From NCBI RefSeq assembly GCF_042186555.1, contig NC_133326.1, forward strand, positions 489,477,081-489,541,080: a DNA stretch of 64,000 nucleotides, in the 5' to 3' direction. The notes below the pieces were generated by a model that saw only the letters and a list, made by a program, of their open reading frames with translations, was not told where the DNA came from and did no database searches. How positions within the stretch are numbered: the first letter of the stretch is position 1; every line of letters starts with the position of its first letter. Below are positions 11,785 through 23,523 of this stretch, in pieces. Source of the DNA: Aquarana catesbeiana (taxonomy: Eukaryota; Chordata; Amphibia; Anura; Ranidae). Position numbers and translations under genes: made by a program.

Positions 11785-13727
11785 TGATGTGAACTTGTCA
11801 TGTACAGGGAGAATCGCTTCAGTAAAGATGACAGTGTTACCCAGGTTGTTATATTACTTTAGAACCTTACTTATCCAGGTCCCCATTAAGGCAACACGTC
11901 AGTTCCAAACAACAATTTTCAAATTTATCTGGAGAACCAAGGCTCAGAGAGTGGCGCGAGCGGCAATGTAAGCTCCCAAAGATATGAGGAGATTGGGAGC
12001 ACCGGATTTTAGGAAGCTCTATGTGGCTGCACAGTTCGCTCAATTATGCCAACCCCATAGTAGACATTATAAACCAGACTGGGTGTCCATAGCTTGCTCT
12101 CCACTTACAGTGGATTTAATACTTTGGATCCCTCCGAAACATCACAAAGCTATACTATGCCCTACACTCTCCCACTCTATACATTTGTGAGATATGAGTT
12201 GCAGAAGATGGCTCCTACATTCTTCTCATACACCGGTAGCCCCTCTTTTTAGCGACCCTCTATTTCCACCTGGTATGCAACCCGAGGTATTTGGTTTATG
12301 GTTGAATGAGAGCCTTTACCGTATAGATGACTATCTTGACCATAGACGGATACGCCCTCCATCATACTTTATGAACAGTTTGGAGATGCCCTCCATGGAG
12401 AATTTCCACTTACAGCAAATCTACCATTTTTTTAATACATGACAGAGAAACAGCTCTGACTTAGCAGTACGCACTTTGTTTGAAAACAGGTGCATGCAGG
12501 GTGTTTTTTTGTGGGGGGCATCTCCATGTTGTATAAACTTTTTATCTCTCCTTCGGACAGGCTATCTTACCAGGAGGCTTGGGCGAGAGATCTGGGTATA
12601 TCTCCTGAGATGGAGGATTGGCGCTCTTGAAACACCCGTATTCAGAAAGGAATTCTAAATGTTGCCCTGATTGAAACAGGGTACAAAGTACATGTTAGGT
12701 GGTATTTGGTCCCAGAGCGCCTTTCAAAGATGTATGCGGGCTCATCGGCCTCCTGCTTCAGGGGTTGTGGCCAGATAGGTACGACTCTACATGTTTGATG
12801 GTCTTGCCCCAAAGTCTGTCGCTGTTGGATGAGGGTACATTCCTTTATACAGTCACCATGGTTAAAATGACTAGAGATGCAAGCATCGCCCTGCTGAACA
12901 AACTGGTCAACAATGTCCCGAGACAAACAGAACTTGATCTATTTTATGTTCTTAGAGGCCAAAAGCGCGATTGCGACAGCTTGGAAAAGTCCATTTATAG
13001 ATATAGCTTTAATGAAATGCAAACTCACGTGGAAAAAGTATGGTCCTCATGGCTTGCCTATTTGCAGGTCCCAAATACACAGTGCTGACTCCAAGGATTG
13101 TAGGAGAAGGACCCCTGGGTGGACTCACCTTCTTTCTTTTCTTTCCCTTTTCACACTTTTTTTGTCTCATTCCCTAATTTTTCTCTCCTCCCTCTCACTC
13201 TCCCTTGTAGTCCCCTTTTCAGCTGCCTCCTCTTTTACTTTCCCCTTCCTCATTTATGCAAATTATGCTATTAGTTGTGGGTACTCCTGACCCCAATAAG
13301 TAACGAAGTTGATGTCTGACAATGGGAAGAGTTTTGGATACATTATAACACAAGATAAACGTTATACCATTCTACAGACCACTTTATAGAGATTATGTAT
13401 TATTGCTGTTCTAGACCTTATAGATCTCATGCATTTCATAGGCGGATTTGGTTTGCTATCTCTCGGGATGGCTTTCCTCCAATTATTATAGTGTTATTGT
13501 TCTATAATGTGTAGTTATCCACCACATGTTTGGCCTTCCTATTTGTATGCAATTATAATAGACATCATAGAGGGTTCATCTCATTTGTCATGTTTACTCT
13601 TTGTTCCTCCTTCTGTGTATGTACGTTATTGTATGTACAGAGCTTTGTTAGGACTGTTTGATGCTCTGCTTTGTAATGTTCCTCTTTTTTCTCAAGAAAA
13701 CATTTAATAAAAAACAATTGAAACAGA
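11785..13727 (+). pseudogene. L1/Tx1-like LINE: ORF2 C-terminal fragment and 3' UTR
   Basis: The plus strand starts with GRIASVKMTVLPRLLYYFRT (11804 on), the segment just downstream of the RT domain in L1/Tx1-like ORF2. It continues through FKFIWRTK, LGAPDFRKLYVAAQFAQL, then a broken region with a CFRGC/CP-type cysteine motif and an AKSAIATAWKSP block near 12955-12990. These parallel the same blocks in the complete LINEs at 42704-55487 but are clearly a different, older family. Stops and frameshifts are frequent. The 3' UTR is pyrimidine-rich and ends near an AATAAA at 13705. Confidence 0.75.
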
Positions 13728-13737
13728 AATTAACAAG

Positions 13738-14399
13738 CATGTTAAACATGCCTGCTGTGTGTGCAATGGTATTGAGTGTCCCTGAACCTCCTCTTCTGGG
13801 GTCCCCCACCAGTGCTCTTGGCTGCTTGGGGCACACCTATGGGCTTGATCCCAAGTCGGGCTGTGTGAGTCTATTGACACACACAGCACAGCTCAGCCAA
13901 TGGCTCCTGCTGCTGCTTCTGTAAGAAGAGATAGAGGAGAGAGCCACTACAGACAGGCACAGCGCTGGATCAAGATTGGGCTCAGATAAGTATACAGGTG
14001 GGTGAGAGGGCGATACAAATACAGGGACATTTTTTATCTTACTGCAGGGAATGCATTAAGGTAACACATGTCTAGCCTTTTAAAACAATTTAACATTGCC
14101 TGTCTTGTATACAGCTATTAAATGAATACTGTATACAATATTTTTTTCCTAACAAAATCTTTTTAAAAATCTGGCTCTGCAATTTATTTCATGGGGTCAA
14201 TTATTTGCTGTGGATCACCAATAATAAGTGAACCAGTAAAGGGGACTTTTAAACCCCTAACCAATTAATTTTCACATTTCAAACCCTTCATTGAAGTGAT
14301 CAACAACCATGCATGCATGCATATGCCACATCATATACAGTAGATATATTCCAAGTGAGCTTGTTTGGACCTTGCTAAATTGAAACAAAGACATGGATG
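13738..14399. other. Noncoding repeat-like sequence
   Basis: The block containing CCAATGGCTCCTGCTGCT and GAATGCATTAAGGT resembles the sequence just upstream of the LINE at 42525-42690, so both are probably copies of one noncoding repeat. No gene is supported. Confidence 0.4.
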
Positions 14400-14640
14400 A
14401 GCGAGTTTGGGGTGGAGGGACTTGACTGGCCTCAACTCGATAGAACACCTTTGGGATGAATTCGAGCGGAGACTGCGAGTCAGGCCTTTGCACCTGGGGG
14501 GTTGCCTGTTGGCCTGTGGGAGATGTGCATGCTACGCTCCGGTGTGTTGGCGTGCTTCTGTCCCACTGATTGGCCAGCACTTTATGCAGTGCTTCACTAG
14601 ATGGATTGGGTGTCATACTCTCTGACATCCCCCACCATTA
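14400..14640 (+). pseudogene. Tc1-like transposase C-terminal scrap
   Basis: The frame from 14407 contains LNSIEHLWDEFERRLRVRP, matching the DLNPIEHLWDELERR block around the last catalytic acid of Tc1-like transposases. Only this end is visible and no terminal repeats were located. Confidence 0.65.
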
Positions 14641-14649
14641 TCATTCTAA

Positions 14650-15545
14650 TCATTTTTGATTTGAGATGTTATTCCCCCCCTAAATATTGGTTTATACTTT
14701 TGGTTTCTATCATATTATTGTTGTCTTTAATTTTTTTTTGGCAATGATTTAATATATATATTTAAAAGAATGTTACATTCTATTTTTTCATCAAAATTAG
14801 GTTAATGTTTGTAGATACCTGATGTCGACCTTTATTAAGTCTGACAATACTTACATTAGTCTGCCATTTAGGGGGGTAAACTGTTTAGTCTACCTCACTT
14901 TACTGCCTATTAACATCACACTGTGGGGCAGCTGGCACAGTATCCCTCCTTACCCCTCTCTTTTATGCATCTTCTAGATATTTTTTATATATTTTATTCT
15001 CTTTGCAACATCACAATCATTAATCAATTTCCCCTTCATCATATTTCTAATTTTTCTGCCAGACCTCTGCCTATCATTCTGCACGGTCCAGTTCCCCTAT
15101 CGGCACTGCCCACTGGGATCTGGCACCCATGGGCTTTTTGCTCCGGGTGATGTATTAGGGGGCATTTGGCTGTGGAGGTGGCTGCTCTTTTGTCCTTTCG
15201 ACTTGCAATAGACTAGGTGAGCACAACTATATTTTTGTCATGCATTATTTATTATGGTCTTTATCTGTTCATGGTTACAATGTATCTATAATTACAATAA
15301 TAATTAATATCTTGTATGCAATCTAGATAAAATCAGTGATGTCCTTAATGCCCTGACGAAGCAAAATATATGCGAAACATGTTGGCTGGCTGATCACAAA
15401 TGATTTCTGAACACAAGCTATTGTATGGTCATCCTGATGCTTGATTGCCATTTCTGTAATGTATATTTTAAAATATTTTGAATAAAATTTATACTTTTAT
15501 ATTAACTATTGCTGGATTGGCTCACCGTTAACAGACACATTATCT
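14650..15545 (+). repeat. Noncoding repeat ending in a hammerhead-like motif
   Basis: AT-rich, no coding capacity. It contains the hammerhead-like motif at 15350-15386 followed by a short tail with an AATAAA at 15480. The boundaries are estimated. By analogy with the other hammerhead repeats here it is probably a decayed Penelope-like or retrozyme-like 3' end. Confidence 0.4.
15350..15386 (+). ncRNA. Hammerhead-ribozyme-like motif (one change in core)
   Basis: Order on the plus strand: GCC, CTGACGA, stem II AGC...GC, GAAA, CATGTT, GGC. The flanking GCC and GGC form stem I. CTGACGA differs from CTGATGA at one base. Confidence 0.6.
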
Positions 15546-17135
15546 CCCCTTAAAAATCCCATTCTACCAGAGAGAGCTTTGTCTCTCTCTTCACATTTGT
15601 TTTGCCTTTTAGGGATTGGGAGTCCTGTCTCTGTTTTCCCTGTAAATTAGTCCAACCATTCACTTTCATAGAGGATTGTGTTATATATATTTGCAAATAT
15701 ATGTAAAGCCACACTACCCTACCAAGACAACTTTGTAAAGTGTGGTCTTTAACTCCAATCTAACAGAGCCTTCCATCTTGGGACATATGTAACGATAGAT
15801 AAATTGACAAAAATATTCCCACTATGTCTTGAAGGTAGGCAGTTCCTCATACACCAGAAGACTAGACTCACTCAATGGCAGCTAAAGACCTGTTTGCACC
15901 ATATTCAAGATGGAATGAACTGTGAAAAGGTCCAAAGGATCCCTTTGCAAGTTCACAGAGCCAGTTGATTCACCTTGGGAAGAACAGGTGAATCAATCAA
16001 ACCTTTTCTCACAAAGGATCTCTCAAGGTTGTGTGCTGTGCATTTTTATATATTTGGCAATCAGCTATTTGCTCATTTAAGGAAGGGGTCATGTTTGCAA
16101 GGTCATATGAAAGTATCAAAAAATGTCTAAAAAAAGGTCCCTTTACAAGTTCACAGAGATGGTCAGTTCATATTGTGGTGAGCAAGCAATCCTCAGCAAA
16201 GTGTAATGGACCAGCCTGATATTGGTCAGCTCACAATTAAAGCAAACTGATTAGTCTATCACTAATCATTACAAAAACATTACCACTGCAGTATAACTGT
16301 TGCAAATCAAACAACATGGTCATCATGGTCACACTAATGTTGCTGTGACAATGTGTTCATAAAAATTGTGTTCCTTGGTTTAGTATCCCTTTAATCTTGT
16401 TTCTGCGCTAATGTCTCCAGTCACTCCTAGTGTCCCTCCGATTTTTCATTTTCTTTCTGTTTGATATGCTCTCATGACCTAATGTGCTGCAGTTCTGTCA
16501 TCTGCTCTCTCTCTGCCTAATACCATTTGTGCCTACACTCCTGACACCGTTGTCCGCCTGTATTATTCAGAAAGGAAAACGCTTAACACAAAGACCTTTC
16601 TCCATCTCTTCGGCAGCGCTTGAGAAAGGGAGGGCCATAGTTCTGTATGGGCAAGGTGTATGTGATATGCCCACAAGGCTCAGCTCAGTACATGCACTAT
16701 CAAAGCATGCAAAGCTTGCAAAGAATCAGCCGAGCCTGTTGGAAAAAAATGTCATGAATATTATTAGTCAGCATTGTACTAGGAAGGACAATAGACAGCG
16801 AATGATTCAAAAAGCGCCTAGTTGAATTGGGTACTGTGACACAGAGATAAGGTGACTTTTTTGCCCTGGTCACCTTAGGCCAATTATTTTGCTTTACTGA
16901 ATATGACTGAAGGATTCTTAAAAAAGTACTGGCCTTAAAAAGTGTAAGTGTAAGCACATTACATTTTGGTTCATTAATGTTCTTTGTTTTATTGCTGTTC
17001 AAATGAAATCCATTGAACATGAAGCAAGAGCTCATGTTAGTGTTGTAGGATAGACCTAAAGCATGTCTGTCACTAATGCCCACATTGTGTCAGGAGATAT
17101 TCTACATCAACCCTTGCTGGTGTTAATTTTTCAAA
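15546..17135. other. No recognisable gene
   Basis: No supported coding region, terminal repeat or RNA gene. Confidence 0.45.
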
Positions 17136-17537
17136 ATTTATCAAAGAAAAAAGGGAATATTTGGGACTTTAAATGAGACGCAATGAGGAATATTGCGCCT
17201 CCATCCCTGGTTGCTTTTGCAAAAAAGAGGGGGGGGGGGTGGTTAGATGAGGTGCGTGGGGTAGAGCCAGACAAAACCATATACATATGTAAAAAATTGT
17301 AATCTTTATTAGACCAAAGATAGGGCATGGATCAACCCATATAAACGCATAATAGCACATTGGTATATAAAATACAAAGTATTAACATACATATTAAGGA
17401 TAGTCACCAACATGACACAGAAAGTAAATATTATACATCACAGTCCCTCAAATAGAGTAGGCATAACATTATGTCAGGGTGGTAGAGCAATAAAAACCAT
17501 CTGGAATCATAAATATGAAATGGATGCATCAAAATAA

Positions 17538-17579
17538 GCTCGACAACGTTTTGTGGACTTCTATCCATTCATCAGGAGC
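17538..17579 (-). ncRNA. Hammerhead ribozyme, type I layout, GAAA changed
   Basis: Minus strand: GCTC, CTGATGA, TGGA-loop-TCCA stem II, then C and AAAA where GAAA is expected, CGTTGTC, GAGC. GCTC and GAGC make a perfect stem I and GTC is a standard cleavage triplet. The G-to-A change in the GAAA box probably kills activity. Confidence 0.8.
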
Positions 17580-17662
17580 AAGTGCATCCATGTACCAAAA
17601 TGGGATAAAAAATCACCATTATAGTTTAATATAAACACAGACTGGAGGGGTAGAGGGATTAA

Positions 17663-17946
17663 GGCTATGTTTCCACTATTGCGTCCCCAAAGTCGCGCGT
17701 TTTTGCCGCGATTTTTTACCGCGATTTTACCGCGACTTTTTACCGCGATTTGAAGCAATGCCTGTATCTATGGGCCTCAAGTCGCATCAAAGTGAGACCA
17801 AAGTAGTGCAGGGACTACTTTGAAGTCGCTGCGACTTGAAGTCGCACAAATATGAACGGTACTCATTGGAAATCATGGGATACAATTTGTCATGCGACTT
17901 TTCAGTCCCAAGTCGCATGAAAAGTCGCACTAGTGGAAACATAGCC
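17663..17946. mobile_element. MITE with 3-bp TAA target duplication, confirmed by an empty site
   Basis: It starts GGCTATGTTTCCACTA and ends TAGTGGAAACATAGCC, perfect inverted repeats of 16 bp. The flanks read GGGAT-TAA on the left and TAA-AGATGATG on the right. The sister repeat has GGGATTAAAGATGATG with one TAA (about 19497-19512), so the unoccupied site is present in the same window. A TAA duplication fits the PIF/Harbinger superfamily. The interior is rich in GTCGC and GCGAC words and is noncoding. Confidence 0.9.
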
Positions 17947-18110
17947 TAAAGATGATGATGAACAAATAAATGTCCATAACTGAAAGTACTCACATAAGAG
18001 CTGATACTAGGCCATGCGATACCACCTGCCGGAGGTCAGCCAGATAATTATGTCCAGCACAGGAGCTGAGGAAAGGACCCAAGCATGGACCAGGAGCACA
18101 CACGCAGTCC

Positions 18111-18983
18111 CCCAAAAAAAGTGTGTATAGAAAAATCTTGGTGTAACTGTAGATGGGATTTCTGTATTGTATACAATAAGGTAAGTGGTTTGTTACCATA
18201 TTGGTATAAATAAAAAGAAATGTCATATAGAATAAACCCATCACCACAGTATAGAAGTATATTGTGGATCATATCAACAAAGTGAACAGAATGAAAAAGT
18301 AGGGTGTCCATATAGTAAGAATAGGGAAGAGGAGAAGAAATTCCTGAAATCAGGAGAAATTAATGAAAACTGGAGTAAAGAAATATTAGTAATGCTAGTT
18401 ATAGAGGAATTTAAGAATAAATCAAGAGCTTGCTATGTATTTACCCATGTAGGTCCTAATGGGATATGAACCAAAAATGGAGTGCAATGTGGGACTGCTG
18501 AGAAAAGGTCACTGAGGGGGAACTGCAGGGTGAGCCCAATGGCCAGGGTCCCATCCAGCGTCACACTGGCATGACAAGGGAGAGGCAGCAGCCAGACCTA
18601 CTCACCATGTGTCAGCCAACTTGAAATAGCACACACCTGTGTGAAGGGACGCCCACTGGGCATCGCACACATGGAGTGGAAGGTGTGGCACCGATGCACG
18701 GTGAAATCGCCCGCCCAATCCCCCATCCCCATAATGTGTGGGAAGGAGGGGAGAGGGAAGGCATGCAGCGTGCATCGCAGCTCCCGTGCAAACAAAACAC
18801 CGGCCAACCTGTCGGCTGCAGAACACACTGAACCAATTCAGCTCAAAGGAGTAGAGACAGTTACAGCAGCAGTGTGTCCATCAAAATCAGCTGTGTTCAA
18901 TGTGGTATATGGTAACTTGACCACTAGGGGTCAGATACAAGGAAGTGAAGGCTCTTGAACCACACACACCTCCATCCCTAATC
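18111..18983. other. Noncoding segment between the two hammerhead repeats
   Basis: About 870 bp with no reverse transcriptase or other recognisable coding sequence. If the two flanking copies behave like paired LTR-type repeats, this would be the body of a nonautonomous element. Confidence 0.4.
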
Positions 18984-19662
18984 AGTATCAAAGAAAAAAG
19001 GGAATATTTGGGACTTTAAATGAGACACAACGGGGAATATTGCGCCTCCATCCCTGGTTGCTTTTGCAAAAATGAGGGGGGACTTTAGATGAGGTGAGTG
19101 GGGTAGAGCCAGACAAAACCATATACGTATGTAAAAAATTGTATTCTTTATTAGACCAAAGATAGGGCATGGATCAACCCATATAAATGCATAATAGCAC
19201 ATCGGCATATAAAATACAAAGTATTAACATACATATTAAGGATAGTCACCAACATGACACAGAAAGTAAATATTATACATCACAGTCCCTCAAATAGAGT
19301 AGGCATAACATTATGTCAGGGTGGTAGAGCAATAAAAACCATCTAGAAACATAAATATGAAATGGATGCATCAAAATAAGCTTGACGACGTTTCGTGGAC
19401 TTCTATCCACTCATCAGGAGCAAGTGCATCCATGTACTAAAATGGGATAAAAAAATCACCATTATAGTTTAATATAACCACAGACTGGAGGGGTAGAGGG
19501 ATTAAAGATGATGATGAACAAATAAATGGCCATAACTGAAAGTACTCACATAAGAGCTAATACTAGGCCATGCGATACCACCTGCCGGAGGTCAGCCAGA
19601 TAATTATGTCCAGCACGGGAGCTGAGGAAAGGACCCAAGCATGGACCAGGAGCACACATGCC
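18984..19662 (-). repeat. Downstream copy of tandem hammerhead repeat
   Basis: Direct repeat of 17136-18110 without the MITE. It carries the best-preserved hammerhead motif of the window at 19380-19421, on the minus strand. Confidence 0.8.
19380..19421 (-). ncRNA. Hammerhead ribozyme with intact core boxes
   Basis: Minus strand: GCTC, CTGATGA, G, stem II TGGA-TAGAAG-TCCA, C, GAAA, CGTCGTC, AAGC. Both conserved boxes (CTGATGA and GAAA) are intact and stem II is perfect. Stem I pairs GCT with AGC and has one C-A mismatch next to the core. The putative cleavage is after GTC. Short or near-absent stem III is typical of Penelope-associated hammerheads. Confidence 0.85.
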
Positions 19663-19910
19663 TACTCTATTTGAGGGACTGTGATGTATAATATTTACTT
19701 TCTGTGTCATGTTGGTGACTATCCTTAATATGTATGTTGATACTTTGTATTTTATATGCCAATGTGCTATTATGCGTTTATATGGGTTGATCCATGCCCT
19801 ATCTTTGGTCTAATAAAGAATACAATTTTTTGCATATGTATATGATTTTGTCTGGCTCTACCCCACGCACCTCATCTAAAGTCCCCCCCTCCCCCCCCTC
19901 TTTTTTGCAT
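19663..19910. repeat. Inverted partial copy of the hammerhead repeat
   Basis: From GCCTACTCTATTTGAGGG to the C-rich run near 19890, the sequence is the reverse complement of about 19070-19310 (and of about 17215-17460). It abuts the direct copy head-on. Inverted end fragments are common in Penelope-like insertions. Confidence 0.8.
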
Positions 19911-20619
19911 TTTTCAAAACTTTGCTGCAAGGGACCCTTTTGGGTCTGTTAATCCCATGCAGGGCCTTAGTAACCTATAGAGAGGCAGTGTCAATGAGAT
20001 AATAGTGTTCCTCAGAGTGGACCCTTGTACAAGAGTTTGAATACCCTTGGCAACTGAATTTGGGGTAAGGGGGTGAAAGGGTGTTTAGTGTCCTTTGTTA
20101 TCCATTTGCAGACCAACGTACTTATATACACATCCTGTAAGCAAGTAGTTATGTTGCAGCCATGACTCCTTAGGGACTAAATCACCTTAAAACAAATAAA
20201 GTGAAATGAAACAAAACCTGTTAACATATATTACTGTGAAATAATAACTATGGACTAGACTAATCCAATGATTAAATGTCCACATGTATAGTGTCCAATG
20301 GAATGTTCTCTCCAATCTCCAATTATAGCAGGAGATACGTGGTCGCACTGGATCAAAACTGTACCGGGAAACATATGAAAACATTCAGATGAAAAGGATG
20401 GGTACTCTTACCGAAACAGATGGACGCACCTACCATACGGCAGTGCGTCTAACAGACCTGGTACTTGATCTCCAGTATTGTAATGATCCCAAGCTGAATG
20501 GTGATGTAGCAACCACGAACTCCGATCCGCCCAGGTTGGATGATGATTCTAAGGTGAGATTTCCAAACTGATCCGCCACCAAACTGGTCTACAATTGCAA
20601 AGATCCGAGAATAGTCCAC
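19911..20619. other. No recognisable gene
   Basis: Nothing supported on either strand. Confidence 0.45.
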
Positions 20620-20850
20620 AGCACTCAAGCGTGGGGGAAAGAGAAAAAAGAGAAGCTCCACATGGTGCAGGTCAACCAATGTTGGTTTATTGGAGATAAA
20701 AAATACCAAACGGTAATGGCTAAAAGTGATCACAAATATAAAAACAGCAATGTGGGAAGCAGGGAGTGCTGGCCCTACGCGTTTCGACTGAATAGTCTTC
20801 AACTGGGGCTTATCCTTACCTCCCCACATTGCTAACAAATATATAAACTA
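20620..20850 (-). repeat. Hammerhead-containing repeat fragment
   Basis: Noncoding stretch with the motif at 20772-20809 on the minus strand. Boundaries are approximate. It is unlike the 17-20 kb repeat outside the motif, so it represents a second family. Confidence 0.45.
20772..20809 (-). ncRNA. Hammerhead-like motif with altered CTGATGA box
   Basis: Minus strand: GCCC, CAGTTGA (two changes from CTGATGA), GACT-ATTC-AGTC stem II, GAAA, CGCGTA, GGGC. GCCC and GGGC form stem I; stem II is a perfect 4-bp helix. Confidence 0.65.
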
Positions 20851-20894
20851 TGTATCAATTATGAATTAGAATGAATCCGCCCCTATCATGGCGG

Positions 20895-21171
20895 GACCGG
20901 AAAAGTTCCTATCCGAAAATGCGTTGATCTGTATGCAATTCAGACGCGCAAAAAATCATGCATGCTCGGAAACAATTTGACGCATGCTTGGAAGCATTGA
21001 ACTTCATTTTCTCGGCTCGTTGTAGTGTTGTACGTCACCATGTTCTTGACGGTCGAAAGTGCAGAGAACTTTTGTGTGACCATGTGTATACAAGGCAAGC
21101 TTGAGCGGAATTCCGTCGGAAAAATCATCCAAGTTTTTTCTGATGGAAATTCCGATCGTGTGTATGCGGCA
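20895..21171. mobile_element. PIF/Harbinger-type MITE, left end missing
   Basis: The right end ATTCCGATCGTGTGTATGCGGCA, followed by TAA at 21172-21174, matches the Harbinger ends at 24046 and 38551 apart from a few bases. Upstream are other CGGAAA/TTCCG words and a CATGCTCGGA block typical of the family. No matching left terminus was found, so it is truncated. Noncoding. Confidence 0.65.
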
Positions 21172-21174
21172 TAA

Positions 21175-22199
21175 GTGTAAAACGCAAAAAAGTGCTATAG
21201 TGCTGTGCAAAAGTTTTTCAAAAGTGTGAGGTGGTAATTGTACCCCTGAGGAGTATAGGAAAGGTGCAAGTGTAATTGGTTTACTCACATATTTTTTATA
21301 TATTTTGTGTGGTTTTAATAATATATATTTTAGGGATTAAAATCATTTTTATGCACATACAGTATACAGTATTGGTTTATTTTTTCTGTTTTTTGGTACC
21401 TGTATATATTAATTATGTGGTTAATAAATAATATTGGTTAACACTGAGACCATACACAGGATGTGATCAGTCGACCGCATCAGCTGCTTATTAGCTGTTT
21501 AACAGGGCGAGGACATGTGGTATAGGGTTCAGTGTCATAAAAATGGTGTAAAGGGTTAAAATTCTAGTATTTAGTGAGTGTGATGAGGCCTGATATGCCT
21601 CTTGAGAATGTCCATGTGTCGGGGCGATACCGAAAGTGATGACATCATGCAACCTACACCTGGAAGTGATGTCTTCGTACACCTGGGACCAAGCAGGCAG
21701 CAGCCGCCGAGAGTGGTATCCACAAATTATAAACTGGTTAAACCGAGGAAACATACAGTAATGGATTTTAAGAGTTTTTAACTATGATTACTCCTTGGTG
21801 CAAGGTGTAGTACCATAGAATGTGAGTAGGAATACTGAGTTTTGTATTTGAATAAAAACAAAAAGTTTTATTGCTATGGTGAACCCTCCTTGTTTTTTCA
21901 TGACTCACATATATTTTTCAATATTTTTTTACATCTTCAATATTAATTTTTTGTTTTTTGAAATGTATATTTGTACTTTTTTTGCCCTTAGAGAAATATT
22001 GGTACTAATTTAGCAGGTCAGCGCTGTATAGTTTATAGTGAGGTTAAGGTTTAATAATGTGTTCTTTTTAAAAGGAATCATTTTTTTTGCATATTTTCAG
22101 CTTACAGGCTTTCTTTGCTGAAAAAAATAATTAATTGTTTGGCAAAAATTGCTCATTGCAGCTTAGTGAATTAAGCCTCATACTGTATATGGTTGAATC
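21175..22199. other. No recognisable gene
   Basis: AT-rich with low-complexity tracts; no element ends or coding region supported. Confidence 0.4.
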
Positions 22200-22627
22200 T
22201 GTTACAGCTCTGGCTTTCTGCTTTAAAGGATCGGAGGTCACACTTATGACATTGGCTGCATAAGGGGATCATGGAGGTACGTTATTGGACCAGCCAACAC
22301 ATTTTAAAATATTGCAAGCATACTCTATGCTGCCTGGCTTGTGGCATTTGTGGAAGGAGGATCTACCTGTGAAGATATTCTCTTGTAGAATGTCTACCTA
22401 TTGGAACACTCATACTTTACACTGCCTGGCTTTTGGTCTTTGTGGGAGGAGGGTTTACCTGTGAAGATATTCTCTTTATATTTTTATAATTTATACCTAT
22501 TGGAACAGTTTTTTGCACTGCCCTCCTGAGGTTCCTAACAGCCCTTTGTACAATGTGCCCATTCTGAGGCAAACTGGGGCATCTTTCCTATTTGGATTCA
22601 GTGTCACCAGATTTTGGTCATATGTAT

Positions 22628-22670
22628 GGTCTCCTGAGGAAGCCAGTAAACAGTGAAACACATAGAGACC
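22628..22670 (+). ncRNA. Hammerhead-like motif with strong stem I
   Basis: Plus strand: GGTCTC, CTGAGGA (one change from CTGATGA), stem II around CAGTAAACAGT, GAAA, CACATA, GAGACC. GGTCTC and GAGACC pair perfectly over 6 bp. It sits in a noncoding repeat of roughly 22200-22910 whose ends could not be defined. Confidence 0.65.
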
Positions 22671-22910
22671 GGCACCCAATTGTCTTCTGCAGTCTGGCCT
22701 AATTTAGTCATTATACCAAATGAACACTGAACAACATTGTCAATATGTATACCTATTGGCTGTGGCTTAGCAGAATGGACACCTTGTTTTTAGAGAGCCT
22801 CCTCCATGCAATATGTAAATGCATTTAAATGGTTTTATGGATGTCGATATTTCTAAGGAATTTTTTTTGTAATGAATAAAAGTATTTTTTGAGTTTAAGA
22901 ATGGCACCTT

Positions 22911-23523
22911 CATAATCCTTTTTTCTTTATCTTAATTTTTCTCATATGCCTATGGATGTGGTGCCATGTCAGTGAATTGTGCTCTATATTTTTCTGTCCT
23001 TATATAAAATTCATGAAAAGGGGGAATCTATGTAACACACACTGGTTATCAATTTTCTAATTAAAACAAACACAAAAAATTAACTGCCTGATCATTCTAC
23101 GGATCCTGTTTTTGGCATTCCTTTGTCTTTTGTACTTGAGGAATGGGAAGTCTGGGTAGGCTGATCAACAAATACTGTACATAGTTGGATCAAACTGTTC
23201 ATTTTAGATGACATTCTCCTTTAAACACTGCTTTCAAAAGATTATGTGTAATTTGGAGCATTTCAGTAAAAAAAAATAGTATGAAATAATGTTACAATAG
23301 AAAAAGGAATGAGCTCTTTGGGAATGTGGCTGTAATATTGGTATCATATTGTAATCTTTTAATAGCCCCCTGGTGAATAGCAGAGTGCAGCATAAAAGAG
23401 CTTTGTAAACAAAAATCATACACAATGATCTATAGGTGAAATAAGAGGTGCTGTGATTGTGTCGTTCCAAACGGCAGATAGCTTTAGATTTTTTGTAGGC
23501 AGTTAATGTGTGAACAAGACAAT
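22911..23523. other. No recognisable gene
   Basis: No supported feature before the pogo element begins. Confidence 0.45.

Larger units (their letters stand above)
17136..18110 (-). repeat. Upstream copy of tandem hammerhead repeat (contains a MITE)
   Basis: The sequence from TATCAAAGAAAAAAGGG to AGGAGCACACACG recurs at 18984-19662 with few differences once the MITE at 17663-17946 is removed, giving a direct repeat of about 680 bp separated by about 870 bp. The hammerhead-like motif at 17538-17579 lies on the minus strand. The layout recalls the tandem LTR-like arrangement of Penelope-like elements or of retrozymes. Confidence 0.75.

Noticed and set aside
21585..21625. GAGGC...GCCTC hairpin after GTGATGA
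   Set aside because: Looks like part of a hammerhead but lacks GAAA and stem I.
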